Positions 1-7,318 of a DNA stretch of 24,164 nucleotides are shown here, piece by piece. Position numbers and translations under genes: made by a program. The DNA comes from Candidatus Parcubacteria bacterium (GTDB taxonomy: Bacteria; Patescibacteriota; Minisyncoccia; Phycocordibacterales; SBAW01). Each line of letters opens with the position of its first letter. The first letter of the stretch is position 1. The notes beneath the pieces were generated by a model. It saw only the letters and a list, made by a program, of their open reading frames with translations, did not search any database and was not told the DNA's origin. Location of the stretch: the NCBI GenBank assembly GCA_014379165.1, contig JACMMG010000037.1, forward strand, positions 1 through 24,164, given 5' to 3'.

Positions 1-66
1 AAAAGAAAAAATAAATGCGCTACAAAGAAGTACGCATGCAATCAGCAAAAAAGGAGCGGCCTTCAT
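1..66 (-). CDS. mreD: MreD-like membrane protein, N-terminal fragment (runs off window)
   Basis: The mreC stop codon TGA overlaps an ATG (ATGA overlap) that opens a frame continuing leftward to the window edge, 22 codons inside the window. The visible residues are almost all hydrophobic after MKAAP, as expected for the first membrane segment of MreD, the integral membrane partner of MreC in the rod-shape complex. The identity rests mainly on position: mreB-mreC-mreD is the standard order. Only the N-terminus is visible, so another small membrane protein cannot be excluded. Confidence 0.6.
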   Translation of the reverse strand, partial: MKAAPFLLIACVLLCSAFIFSF

Positions 67-884
67 ACTTGCGGTATATGACGCACCTCGACGAATTGCA
101 ATTGAAAAAGATTAATAGGCAAATGGAAATAAAGCACCTGGAATGAACTACTTGGCGAGCGCTCGACATCCGAAACAATTCCGGTGAGTGTAAGCGTAGT
201 ACTTTGCAAAATTACGAAATCTCCCATACTAACTGGACTGCCAGCCGGAACTTCCGCGCGCATGGAGCCTGCCCCCTGCCCTACCATCGTAAGGGGTATG
301 TCGCCTTCTTTTCCGTTTTTTGTACGCAAGGTAGCCGGATAGCTCATGCCTGGGGAAGAAAACAAGACAACCCGTGCGGTACTTCCGTATACCTGTGAGA
401 CAACGCCGATAAGTGCGCTCCCTGCAGCGGCAACAAGATCTCCCTCGCGAACTCCTGCGTCTGTACCCACATCTATTACAAACGTGTCGTATGGGACGGC
501 AGGCGGCCGCATAATGACGCTGGCAAGCGTCGCTCCAGCCATTATCTCGGCCGCACTTCCGGTATGACGGCGCAAATCAGTATTTTCTTTGACTAGTAAA
601 TCGCGATCTAAAAGCGCTGCAGTCGAAGAAGCAAGTGCTGCTTTAAGTGCCTCATTTTCTTTTACAAGCGCAGATTTCGAATACAGCTGCGCGGAAACCC
701 CAGAAAAAGCGTTGCCTGCAGCCATGCGAGTTTTTAGTATGGGCTCTCCTACCGTCCATAGTACTCCGGCAAACTTCTCACGCCACAGTGCGAGACATCC
801 AAAAACAATAACTACAACAAAAACAACGGCAATGTTGGCGTAGGGTGGGCGTTTGCGCCAATGGCTACGAGAGATCGTCTTCAT
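63..884 (-). CDS. mreC: Rod shape-determining protein MreC
   Basis: Encodes 273 aa, a usual MreC length. A short basic cytoplasmic N-terminus (SRSHWRKRPP) precedes one membrane segment at about residues 18-35. A coiled-coil-like stretch follows (about 70-105, with the repeated pattern LVKENxxL), then the beta-rich MreC core containing VIDVGTDAGVREGD and the C-terminal FVEVRHIP. MreC is an envelope scaffold that links cytoplasmic MreB to wall-synthesis enzymes. Its start lies inside the end of mreB (20-nt overlap) and its stop overlaps the start of the next gene, so the three are almost certainly translated from one message. Confidence 0.95.
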   Translation of the reverse strand: MKTISRSHWRKRPPYANIAVVFVVVIVFGCLALWREKFAGVLWTVGEPILKTRMAAGNAFSGVSAQLYSKSALVKENEALKAALASSTAALLDRDLLVKENTDLRRHTGSAAEIMAGATLASVIMRPPAVPYDTFVIDVGTDAGVREGDLVAAAGSALIGVVSQVYGSTARVVLFSSPGMSYPATLRTKNGKEGDIPLTMVGQGAGSMRAEVPAGSPVSMGDFVILQSTTLTLTGIVSDVERSPSSSFQVLYFHLPINLFQLQFVEVRHIPQV

Positions 885-1920
885 ATTCCAAAAATACGTC
901 TCTGTGGGCTTCCAGATTTTCCAGTATTACACCGGTGCCACGAGCAACGGCTGTCAGAGGGTCATCTGCTACAACGACAGGCACCTTGAGCCATTGCATA
1001 AGGAGCGTATCGAGGCCTTTAAGCAAAGCGCCACCGCCCGTAAGCACAATCCCATTGCGCATAATGTCGGAAAGAATTTCAGGAGGCGTTGTTTCAAGTA
1101 CCTCACGGATCGACTCAACCAGCGTATCGATAGATTGCGAAATAGCTTCGCGAATGTCGGAGTCTGTAATAATTATTTCGCGTGGAAGGCCGGTGATAAG
1201 GTCCCTGCCACGCACAACTGCTTCTAGATGTCCGCCGCCTTCAACTACGCTCCCAATCGCCATCTTTACGTTCTCTGCCGTTTTTTCACCAATAAGTATT
1301 TTAAATTCAGAGCGCAAATAGGAAATGATGTCGGAATCGAGTTTGTCGCCCGCGACCCGGAGATTTTTTGCTTTTACCACGCCGCCAAGACTCAGGACCG
1401 CAATATTAACGGTGCCCCCGCCGATATCGACGATCATGCTTCCCATTGCTTCGCGTATAGGAAGCCGAATACCGAGCGCTGCGGCCATTGGTTCTTCTAC
1501 AATATAGACTTCTCTTGCGCCAGCATTGCGCGCAGCATCTTTAACCGCGCGTATCTCTACGTTCGTAATGCCGGATGGAACCCCAATAACCGCGCGAGGA
1601 CCAAGCATCTTGCGCGACATGCCCTGCGCCCTATTAATAAGATACGCAAGCATTTCTTCGGTTGCCTCGAAGTCGGAAATTACTCCTTCAACCAGCGGGC
1701 GCACGGCCGCTAAGTGCGCCGGTGTTCTACCGAGCATCGCCTTAGCGGAAGTACCTACTGCCACCACCTGTCCTGTTTTTTGATTGACTGCAACAACACT
1801 GGGCTCAGTAACGACAATGCCTTTTCCGCTCAAATAGACAAGCGTATTGGCCGTGCCGAGATCTATGCCGACATCATTTGATAAATACGAGAATATTTTT
1901 TGTTTAAAATCATTCAGCAT
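865..1920 (-). CDS. mreB: Rod shape-determining protein MreB (first paralogue)
   Basis: Encodes a 351-aa actin-fold ATPase that forms membrane-associated filaments directing lateral wall growth. The phosphate-1 loop VGIDLGTANTLVY is at residues 17-29, phosphate 2 is seen as IVDIGGGTVNIAV, and the adenosine motif as GIVLTGGGALLKGL near the C-terminus. An N-terminal amphipathic-looking segment (MLNDFKQKIFSYLSN) could bind membrane. It overlaps the end of proS by 11 nt and mreC by 20 nt. GGAG lies about 10 nt before the ATG and could act as a Shine-Dalgarno site. A second mreB lies at 7981-8994 in a different operon. Confidence 0.97.
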   Translation of the reverse strand: MLNDFKQKIFSYLSNDVGIDLGTANTLVYLSGKGIVVTEPSVVAVNQKTGQVVAVGTSAKAMLGRTPAHLAAVRPLVEGVISDFEATEEMLAYLINRAQGMSRKMLGPRAVIGVPSGITNVEIRAVKDAARNAGAREVYIVEEPMAAALGIRLPIREAMGSMIVDIGGGTVNIAVLSLGGVVKAKNLRVAGDKLDSDIISYLRSEFKILIGEKTAENVKMAIGSVVEGGGHLEAVVRGRDLITGLPREIIITDSDIREAISQSIDTLVESIREVLETTPPEILSDIMRNGIVLTGGGALLKGLDTLLMQWLKVPVVVADDPLTAVARGTGVILENLEAHRDVFLEYEDDLS

Positions 1921-3169
1921 GTGCGAGACTCTCCGTCAGGTCTGGTAGGCTCATGTATTCGGTCTTCCCAGAGGAACGCTGCGTACACTCGAATTTTCCG
2001 GCTGCTAAGGTTTTTTCTGATACGACAACGCGAAGCGGAATACCGATAAGATCGCTATCGGCAAATTTTTCTCCTGCCCGAGCGTCGCGATCGTCCCAGA
2101 GCACTTCCACTCCTGCTTCCGTAAGTTCGCGATACAATTCTTGCGCCTCATTGTGCACATCGGCATTTCCGTTTGATAATTCGATCAGATGCACCTGGAA
2201 TGGCGCAATACTTTTGGGCCACACGATCCCCTTATCGTCCGAAAGCGTTTCAACAATCGTGCCCATGAGCCTGCCCGGACCAATACCATAGCAGCCCATA
2301 ATGACCGGATGCTCTTTCCCCTCCTCATCTTTATAGGTAAGCCCGAGTGCATCTGAAAAGCGCGTGCCGAGAGGAAAGATATTCCCCACTTCTATCGCCT
2401 TCATTTCTTTAAGGTTGTTCTTGTCGAGACCAAGTTCCGTAAGCACCTCCGGGTTATACACCTCTTTATTTACCGCAATGCGTTTTCCTTCATCCACATA
2501 AATAAAGTCTTCACCTGCTTCTGATACGGTCTGGAACTCGTCGCTAAATTTGCTGAATGAGCCGCCCGAGGCAAATGTGCGGTACGTTTGCTCGCCAATG
2601 CCGACGCGATTGAAGATAGCAAGATATGCTTGCGCGCAAAGCTCATAAAATTTCCTAAAGTCTGCTTCGGTAGTACTAAAAGAGTACAGGTCTTTCATGA
2701 TGAACTCGCGCGTGCGCATGATGCCGCTTTTAGCGCGCATCTCATTGCGAAATTTTGTCTGGAACTGATACACGTAGCGCGGCAGGTCACGGTAGGAAGA
2801 GATATGCTCGCGCATGAGCGATGTCAGCGGCTCTTCATGCGACCACGCAAGACCAACATCGCCGCCGGCCTTAAGTTGTGATTTAAACCATATGTCTACT
2901 GCCTCATCGCTCCAACGGCCTGTCTTTGCCCAAAGTTCCGGGTCTTGGAGCGAAGTCATAAAAACTTCCTGCCCGCCGATCTTGTTCATCTCATCGCGAA
3001 TGACGCCAATTATTTTTTGCAATACACGATGTCCGAGTAGTAAGTAGGTGTATGCGCCCGCCATTTCTTTATGAACGTAACCGGCGCGAATAAGGAGTTG
3101 AGCATTCTTGGAAACCTCGCCCTGGGGGGCCTCTCGGCGGGTCTTGGTAAAAAGCTGCGATTGACGCAT
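1910..3169 (-). CDS. proS: Prolyl-tRNA synthetase, short form
   Basis: Class II aminoacyl-tRNA synthetase charging tRNA-Pro. The N-terminal catalytic motifs typical of bacterial ProS are visible (RAGYVHKEMAGAYTYL near residues 28-43, FRNEMRAKSGIMRTREFIMKD around 140-160). Motif 3 is seen in GCYGIGPGRLMGT, and an anticodon-binding domain follows (VEVLWDDRDARAGEKFADSDLIGIPLRVVV). It is only 419 aa, against roughly 570 aa for E. coli-type ProS. The large editing insertion between motifs 2 and 3 is replaced by a short linker, so editing of Ala-tRNA-Pro is probably lost or done in trans. A TAGAAT hexamer ends 9 nt before the ATG and no Shine-Dalgarno sequence is evident. Confidence 0.95.
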   Translation of the reverse strand: MRQSQLFTKTRREAPQGEVSKNAQLLIRAGYVHKEMAGAYTYLLLGHRVLQKIIGVIRDEMNKIGGQEVFMTSLQDPELWAKTGRWSDEAVDIWFKSQLKAGGDVGLAWSHEEPLTSLMREHISSYRDLPRYVYQFQTKFRNEMRAKSGIMRTREFIMKDLYSFSTTEADFRKFYELCAQAYLAIFNRVGIGEQTYRTFASGGSFSKFSDEFQTVSEAGEDFIYVDEGKRIAVNKEVYNPEVLTELGLDKNNLKEMKAIEVGNIFPLGTRFSDALGLTYKDEEGKEHPVIMGCYGIGPGRLMGTIVETLSDDKGIVWPKSIAPFQVHLIELSNGNADVHNEAQELYRELTEAGVEVLWDDRDARAGEKFADSDLIGIPLRVVVSEKTLAAGKFECTQRSSGKTEYMSLPDLTESLAHAE

Positions 3170-3223
3170 ATAAAGGCCATTCTAAGCCCAAAAACAAAAG
3201 AATAAAAGGACGGTCAGTTTTAG

Positions 3224-3252
3224 TTGACTTTTGTGGAGTAATATGATATACT
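3224..3252 (+). promoter_or_regulatory. Sigma-70-type promoter of the DHH/MYG1-like gene
   Basis: TTGACT (3224-3229) and TATACT (3247-3252) are separated by exactly 17 nt. The start of transcription would fall near 3259, giving a leader of about 84 nt. The leader contains small stems (TAACT/AGTTA and GCCC/GGGC) and ends in the Shine-Dalgarno AAGGGGG. Confidence 0.75.
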
Positions 3253-3342
3253 AAAGGGTAGCGCACCTTGTAACTATTAGTTAAGAATCCTGGTGTCAAC
3301 TCCAACCGCCCGCATGGGCATCCTCACTGAAAGGGGGACGAA

Positions 3343-4545
3343 ATGGCGATACTTACAGCTTTGAGTCAGGCCTTTGCAGACGCATTCGCGCGTCCAAAGA
3401 AGGTCAACAAGAAGAACGGCAACGGCAAGATCGACTTCGACGGACGGGAGGTGCTTTTCGTGACACATGAGTCCCCCGATACGGACGCGTACGTCTCGAT
3501 CTTCCTCATCGTCCAGAAGGTCTTGCCGAAAGACTGCAAATGGGAAATAAGGACGGTACACGCCGGCACTCGGCTCTCCGAAGAGCAGGGTGCTGGCTAC
3601 ATCGTATTCCATATGGACACTGGCCTGAAGTTCGAACCGCCCTACGACTTCGACCAGCATGCCCTGCCCTCGAAGACGCGGACTTCAAGCGCTCAGCTTG
3701 TAGCGGACTACTTCAAGCTCACCAAGGACGCGGGCGTTCGCGCCCTCGCCAACTTCGCTACCCAGACTGACCATATCGAGAAAATGGTGCCGGACTCGAT
3801 TCATCACCTAATCAGCGGATATCAGTTCAATCCGCTCTACCGGGATGAGACAGGCGAGCCGCTGTGGAACTACATCGGCAGTCAGTCGCTCGAAGCCGTG
3901 AAGGCAATGTACGATCGGACCAATTTTCTCGTCGGTTCGAAGGTCCGGTACCGTCGCTTCTGCAAGAAGAACCCGAAGGAATGCATGTCCACGCTTTTTC
4001 CAAGCCGTGTCCAGCTTTTCTCGGCTCCAGGTAAACCAGGCCTGCGTAATGAGGCCTGGGAGAATGGCGCGGATGTGGTCCTGTGGAGCCAGATCCCTAA
4101 CCCGGAGAAACCGGAGCAGTTCTGGGTCGGCATTTCCACCGGGAGGGACTCGGACGTCTCTTTGCGTCCGGTCTTCGAGGAGCTTCTCTTGGCGGAAGCG
4201 AGGAAGCGCGGCATCAAGATCACGCGAGATCTCAAGAAGAAGATCAGCAATGCTGCGGACCTGCCCGGTGGCAAGCTCATGGAGTTGCCGACGTGGTTCT
4301 GCTTCTCCGCAGACAAGAAGCGGTTCCCGCTCATCTTGGCCGGGTCACGGGCGCATCCGATCGTAGACGATGAATTGTTCACGGCACTCACGTTTGCCGA
4401 GATCAAAGACATCGTCATCAACACGCTGGCCGGTAAGCGGGCCTTCCGCAAGCAGAAAGTTGAACACCTGCCTGCCCCGAAGGCGACGCCCGACGAGATC
4501 CTTTACGAAGAGGCCGCCAAGGAGGATGCGTCAAAAGCGGCCTGA
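3343..4545 (+). CDS. DHH/MYG1-like phosphoesterase family protein
   Basis: Encodes 400 aa. Residues 39-50 (FVTHESPDTDAY; H42, D46, D48) match the first metal-binding motif of DHH phosphoesterases. MDTG (D92) and DFDQH (D104, H106) match the second and third, with the signature DHH triad reading D-Q-H. Overall architecture resembles MYG1-type proteins: a following TSSAQLVADYF helix and a C-terminal domain with GGKLMELPTWFCF and AGSRAHPIVDDELF. Such proteins are metal-dependent nucleases or phosphoesterases; the substrate here is unknown. It forms its own unit with a promoter, a strong Shine-Dalgarno site (AAGGGGG, 5 nt before ATG) and a terminator, oriented against rseP and proS. Codons are rich in C/G third positions, unlike its neighbours. 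Confidence 0.7.
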   Translation: MAILTALSQAFADAFARPKKVNKKNGNGKIDFDGREVLFVTHESPDTDAYVSIFLIVQKVLPKDCKWEIRTVHAGTRLSEEQGAGYIVFHMDTGLKFEPPYDFDQHALPSKTRTSSAQLVADYFKLTKDAGVRALANFATQTDHIEKMVPDSIHHLISGYQFNPLYRDETGEPLWNYIGSQSLEAVKAMYDRTNFLVGSKVRYRRFCKKNPKECMSTLFPSRVQLFSAPGKPGLRNEAWENGADVVLWSQIPNPEKPEQFWVGISTGRDSDVSLRPVFEELLLAEARKRGIKITRDLKKKISNAADLPGGKLMELPTWFCFSADKKRFPLILAGSRAHPIVDDELFTALTFAEIKDIVINTLAGKRAFRKQKVEHLPAPKATPDEILYEEAAKEDASKAA

Positions 4546-4581
4546 GCAACCGCTAAAGGAACTAACTAGTAGAAGTGACTC

Positions 4582-4624
4582 GAACGCCCCTCTGACCTAC
4601 CACGGTCATGGGCGTTCTTTTTTT
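4582..4624 (+). terminator. Rho-independent terminator after the DHH-like gene
   Basis: GAACGCCC (4582-4589) pairs with GGGCGTTC (4610-4617), with an inner GACC/GGTC stem, followed by seven T. There is no T-tract on the other strand, so it serves the plus-strand gene and not rseP. Confidence 0.9.
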
Positions 4625-4631
4625 GCAAAAA

Positions 4632-5717
4632 TTACCCGATGAGCCGGGCGATGTCGTGGTATGAGACGACAACCATAAGCAAAATAAGGAGCGCGAAGCC
4701 CGCTATTGTGAGACTAAGCGTCACACGCTGCGGCACTGCTCTTCGAATCGTGCCTTCTATCGCAATAATAAGGAGACGTCCCCCGTCAAGACCAGGAATT
4801 GGAAGAATATTTATGAGGGCGAGGTTTATTGAAATAATCGCAGTAAGCGTTATGGCGGCAACAAAGCCGCTTTGTACCGCTCCTGCCCCGATATTTGCAA
4901 TACCAATCGGTCCTGCCACTTCGCTGAAGTTAGCAGTACCACGCACAAGTGTTGTAAAGAATTGCGAAAGGCCCTCGGCCGTCGCAATGGTCATGTTGTA
5001 GGCTAAAAGTCCGCCTTGCGCCAAAGCCACATGAGGAGGCAACTGCAAAACGCCGACGTCATTCATTTGAATGCCAAGCGCCTTGCGACCTTCAATAAGT
5101 CCTTCGCTTGCCCGCACAACGAAATTTTTCAATTCTCCTTCGCGCGCCACGATTACAATAATGCTGTCATCTTGGTGCGATGCGATAAATGTCTGTGCTC
5201 CATCGGCAGTTTCCGGATAAAAGGGCTCGATTGAAGCAGTTCCAACTGCTTTTATCGAATCCCCCGCTTCGATCCCCGCTTTCATTGCCGGCGACTCCGG
5301 CAATACAGCAACTATTTCTATATGCGGATCAGACACGGTACCGAAACCTTGATGTTCAACCGATGTTGGCAACCCTGCCATATAGCCCACCGAAAGAATG
5401 AGCCACGCAAACACAAGGTTCATTACGATGCCGGCAACAATGACAAGTGCTTGAGCGTACCGGGGCTTATTTACAAAACTTCTTTTATCACGCTCGCCTT
5501 CATTACCATTTTCACCAAAAATCTTTACAAAGCCGCCAAATGGCAGAGAGTTAAGGGAGTATTCAGTCTCTCCGAATTTTTTTGCAAAAATGCGCGGCGG
5601 GAAAAATATACCGAACTCATCGACGCGAATCCCAAACAACTTTGCAACGACAAAATGCCCGAGCTCATGAACAAGGATAAGGGCAATGAGAATCCCGATG
5701 AAAATAAGAAGGGACAT
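4632..5717 (-). CDS. rseP: Site-2 intramembrane zinc metalloprotease (RseP family, M50)
   Basis: Encodes 361 aa. The zinc site HELGH is at residues 17-21 in the first membrane helix, and the second part of the active site, NILPIPGLDGG, is near residue 311 in a C-terminal helix. A single PDZ domain lies between them (VLPESPAMKAGIEAGDSI). E. coli RseP has two PDZ domains and about 450 aa, so this is the short single-PDZ type common in Gram-positives and small-genome bacteria. It would cut transmembrane anchors of regulators or cleared signal peptides. It starts 9 nt after frr, so the two are co-transcribed. The C-terminus carries further membrane helices. Confidence 0.95.
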   Translation of the reverse strand: MSLLIFIGILIALILVHELGHFVVAKLFGIRVDEFGIFFPPRIFAKKFGETEYSLNSLPFGGFVKIFGENGNEGERDKRSFVNKPRYAQALVIVAGIVMNLVFAWLILSVGYMAGLPTSVEHQGFGTVSDPHIEIVAVLPESPAMKAGIEAGDSIKAVGTASIEPFYPETADGAQTFIASHQDDSIIVIVAREGELKNFVVRASEGLIEGRKALGIQMNDVGVLQLPPHVALAQGGLLAYNMTIATAEGLSQFFTTLVRGTANFSEVAGPIGIANIGAGAVQSGFVAAITLTAIISINLALINILPIPGLDGGRLLIIAIEGTIRRAVPQRVTLSLTIAGFALLILLMVVVSYHDIARLIG

Positions 5718-5726
5718 ATATGAATG

Positions 5727-6278
5727 TTAGCTGGTTATTTCTTTTTCTTTACGCTCAAGCGCATCGTCGAGCTTTGTATTGGCGGCGTCGACTCGCTTTT
5801 GCATGTCCTCTTTAGCGCGGAACTTATCGTCCTCGCTTATTTTTTTATCTTTCTCCTGCTTTTGTATATCGTTCCATATATCGTCCCGTTCCGATCGTAC
5901 GGTAGTGCGCGCTTCTTCGATGCGTTCTTTTGCAAGCTTGATCAGCCCCGCTCGACGCTCAGAGGTTAACTCAGGAAAGGATACTCGCACTCCCCGTTCG
6001 TCTGAGCCGACTGAAAGGCCGAGATTGGCAACCGTGATTGCCTTTTCAATTTCTTTAACTTGACTCATGTCAAAGGGAGAAATGCGCAGTGTGCGCGCAT
6101 CTTCCACAGCAACACTTGCCACCTGGTTAATGCTCATACGCGAGCCGTAGACTTCAACCTGGATAGAATCGAGTATGGCGGGGGTTGCTCTACCCGTGCG
6201 GACTCCTGCAAGTTCCTTCCCTGCCCGCTCTACAATTTCTGCGAGTTTCTTTTCAAATGGTTTAAAGTCGTATGCCAT
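5727..6278 (-). CDS. frr: Ribosome recycling factor
   Basis: Encodes 183 aa, the standard RRF length. The RRF hallmarks are present: VRTGRATPAILDSIQVEVYG near the N-terminus, LRISPFDMSQVKEIEKAI in the middle, and a charged C-terminal helix. RRF splits post-termination ribosomes with EF-G. The frame is open upstream to 6395, but that stretch contains a terminator hairpin. The ATG at 6276-6278 (MAYDFKPFEKK) gives the conserved N-terminus. A TACAAT hexamer (6287-6292) ends 8 nt before this ATG and there is no Shine-Dalgarno sequence, suggesting a very short or absent leader. Confidence 0.96.
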   Translation of the reverse strand: MAYDFKPFEKKLAEIVERAGKELAGVRTGRATPAILDSIQVEVYGSRMSINQVASVAVEDARTLRISPFDMSQVKEIEKAITVANLGLSVGSDERGVRVSFPELTSERRAGLIKLAKERIEEARTTVRSERDDIWNDIQKQEKDKKISEDDKFRAKEDMQKRVDAANTKLDDALERKEKEITS

Positions 6279-6303
6279 GAGGATGTATTGTAGCGTTTTC
6301 AAA

Positions 6304-6337
6304 TGAAATAGAAAAGCGCCGGCCTCAAAGGACCGGC
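6304..6337 (-). terminator. Rho-independent terminator after the 67-aa membrane gene
   Basis: On the minus strand GCCGG-T-CC pairs with GGCCGGC across a TTTGA loop (one bulged T), followed by GCTTTTCTATTT. It separates the 67-aa gene from frr and rules out the longer frr frame. Confidence 0.75.
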
Positions 6338-6363
6338 AGCTTGGATTGTGGGGAGAGCGGTCG

Positions 6364-6567
6364 CTAGTTGAACGGGATCCACTGTGCAAACTCAATCAAC
6401 TGCAGGATGCCCCCCACAAACATATGGGGAAATAAGTAGAGGAGGAGGCCCACAGCGGCTACAAGAGAAATTAGCACGGCTCCTCCTATCATCTTTCTTC
6501 GCTTCTGCCTTCCAGGCACCTTATTTGCCCGATTGAGCGCCAGGCGTTGGTTTTCCCGAATGTTCAT
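6364..6567 (-). CDS. Small membrane protein, unknown function
   Basis: Encodes 67 aa, not recognised. A basic N-terminus (about 26 residues with many Arg/Lys, RQKRRK) is followed by a hydrophobic segment at about residues 28-47 and a second, weaker hydrophobic stretch, predicting one membrane helix with the basic end inside the cell. It has its own promoter, a good Shine-Dalgarno site (AGAGGTG, 6 nt before ATG) and its own terminator, so it is an independent unit dropped between nth and frr. The strong signals suggest it is a real, expressed gene. Confidence 0.7.
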   Translation of the reverse strand: MNIRENQRLALNRANKVPGRQKRRKMIGGAVLISLVAAVGLLLYLFPHMFVGGILQLIEFAQWIPFN

Positions 6568-6600
6568 CGCTGCACCTCTAGGGAACGGTTAACTCACTTT

Positions 6601-6629
6601 TTTATGTCACCATTTGAAACCTTTGTCTA
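6601..6629 (-). promoter_or_regulatory. Promoter of the 67-aa membrane gene
   Basis: Reading the minus strand, TAGACA (6629-6624) and CATAAA (6606-6601) are 17 nt apart. The -35 overlaps the last codons of nth. Confidence 0.55.
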
Positions 6630-7292
6630 GGAAGCTCTAAAGCGCGTACCTGCTTTGGGATAAATTTTTATAAGCGGGTCTTTCGTAGTGTCATAGACAC
6701 GCGCGGGAGCAACGTAGCGGCCATAAAAAATAATGCGGTGGGTCAAATGCGGCCACTCTTTTTTTGGCACGAGAAGCATCAAGTCTTGTTCAATTTTTTT
6801 CGGGTCCTTATGGTCGCTCAAGTTAAAACGTTCAACAAAGCGGATCACATGGGTATCCACCGTTATACCTTCGCTTATTCCATATATCTCTCCAAGTACG
6901 ACATTCGCTGTTTTGCGCCCAACCCCCGGCAAGCGAACTAGTTCTGCAAGCGTTTTGGGAAGCCTGCCATTGAACTCCTTTTTTAGCATCTTTGCCGCGG
7001 CAAGGATGTTTCTCGTTTTTTGGAATGAATAGGTGCACGAATGGACGTGTTTCTCAAACTCCGTAGGATTAGTGTTAAGATAATCCTCGAGTTTTTTATA
7101 TTTCTTAAAAAGATTTGTAGTAATTTTATTGACCTGCTTATCGGTACATTGGGCTGAAAGCTGCACCGCCACCATAAACTGCCACGGCGTCTTAAATTTC
7201 AGTTCCGTCGTGGCATGCGGAAAGAGTTTTTTAAGCGCGCGATCGAGTTTCAATATCCTTTCTCTTCTTTCTTTCAGTTTTTTAGGCGTCAT
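6627..7292 (-). CDS. nth: Endonuclease III, form without iron-sulfur cluster
   Basis: Encodes 221 aa, the usual length. This is a helix-hairpin-helix DNA glycosylase/AP lyase for oxidised pyrimidines. The HhH motif LPGVGRKTAN (121-130) carries the catalytic Lys127 and VDTHV carries Asp146. The C-terminus (GRYVAPARVYDTTKDPLIKI) occupies the place where E. coli Nth has its four-cysteine [4Fe-4S] loop, but contains no cysteine at all: the last Cys is residue 86. CATAAT lies 5 nt before the ATG and there is no Shine-Dalgarno sequence, so a leaderless message is plausible. It sits 16 nt downstream of holB. Confidence 0.93.
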   Translation of the reverse strand: MTPKKLKERRERILKLDRALKKLFPHATTELKFKTPWQFMVAVQLSAQCTDKQVNKITTNLFKKYKKLEDYLNTNPTEFEKHVHSCTYSFQKTRNILAAAKMLKKEFNGRLPKTLAELVRLPGVGRKTANVVLGEIYGISEGITVDTHVIRFVERFNLSDHKDPKKIEQDLMLLVPKKEWPHLTHRIIFYGRYVAPARVYDTTKDPLIKIYPKAGTRFRAS

Positions 7293-7294
7293 AA

Positions 7295-7318
7295 AAAATT
7301 ATGATATATCATAATTTT
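7295..7318. promoter_or_regulatory. 24-bp perfect palindrome between holB and nth
   Basis: A perfect AT-rich palindrome with left half AAAATTATGATA. It overlaps the holB stop codon (7309-7311) and contains the CATAAT that could serve as the nth -10. It could be an operator or a weak hairpin; on the minus strand it is followed by a run of T. Confidence 0.5.

Noticed and set aside
6279..6395. N-terminal extension of frr
   Set aside because: It would run through a Rho-independent terminator, and the standard RRF N-terminus begins at 6278.
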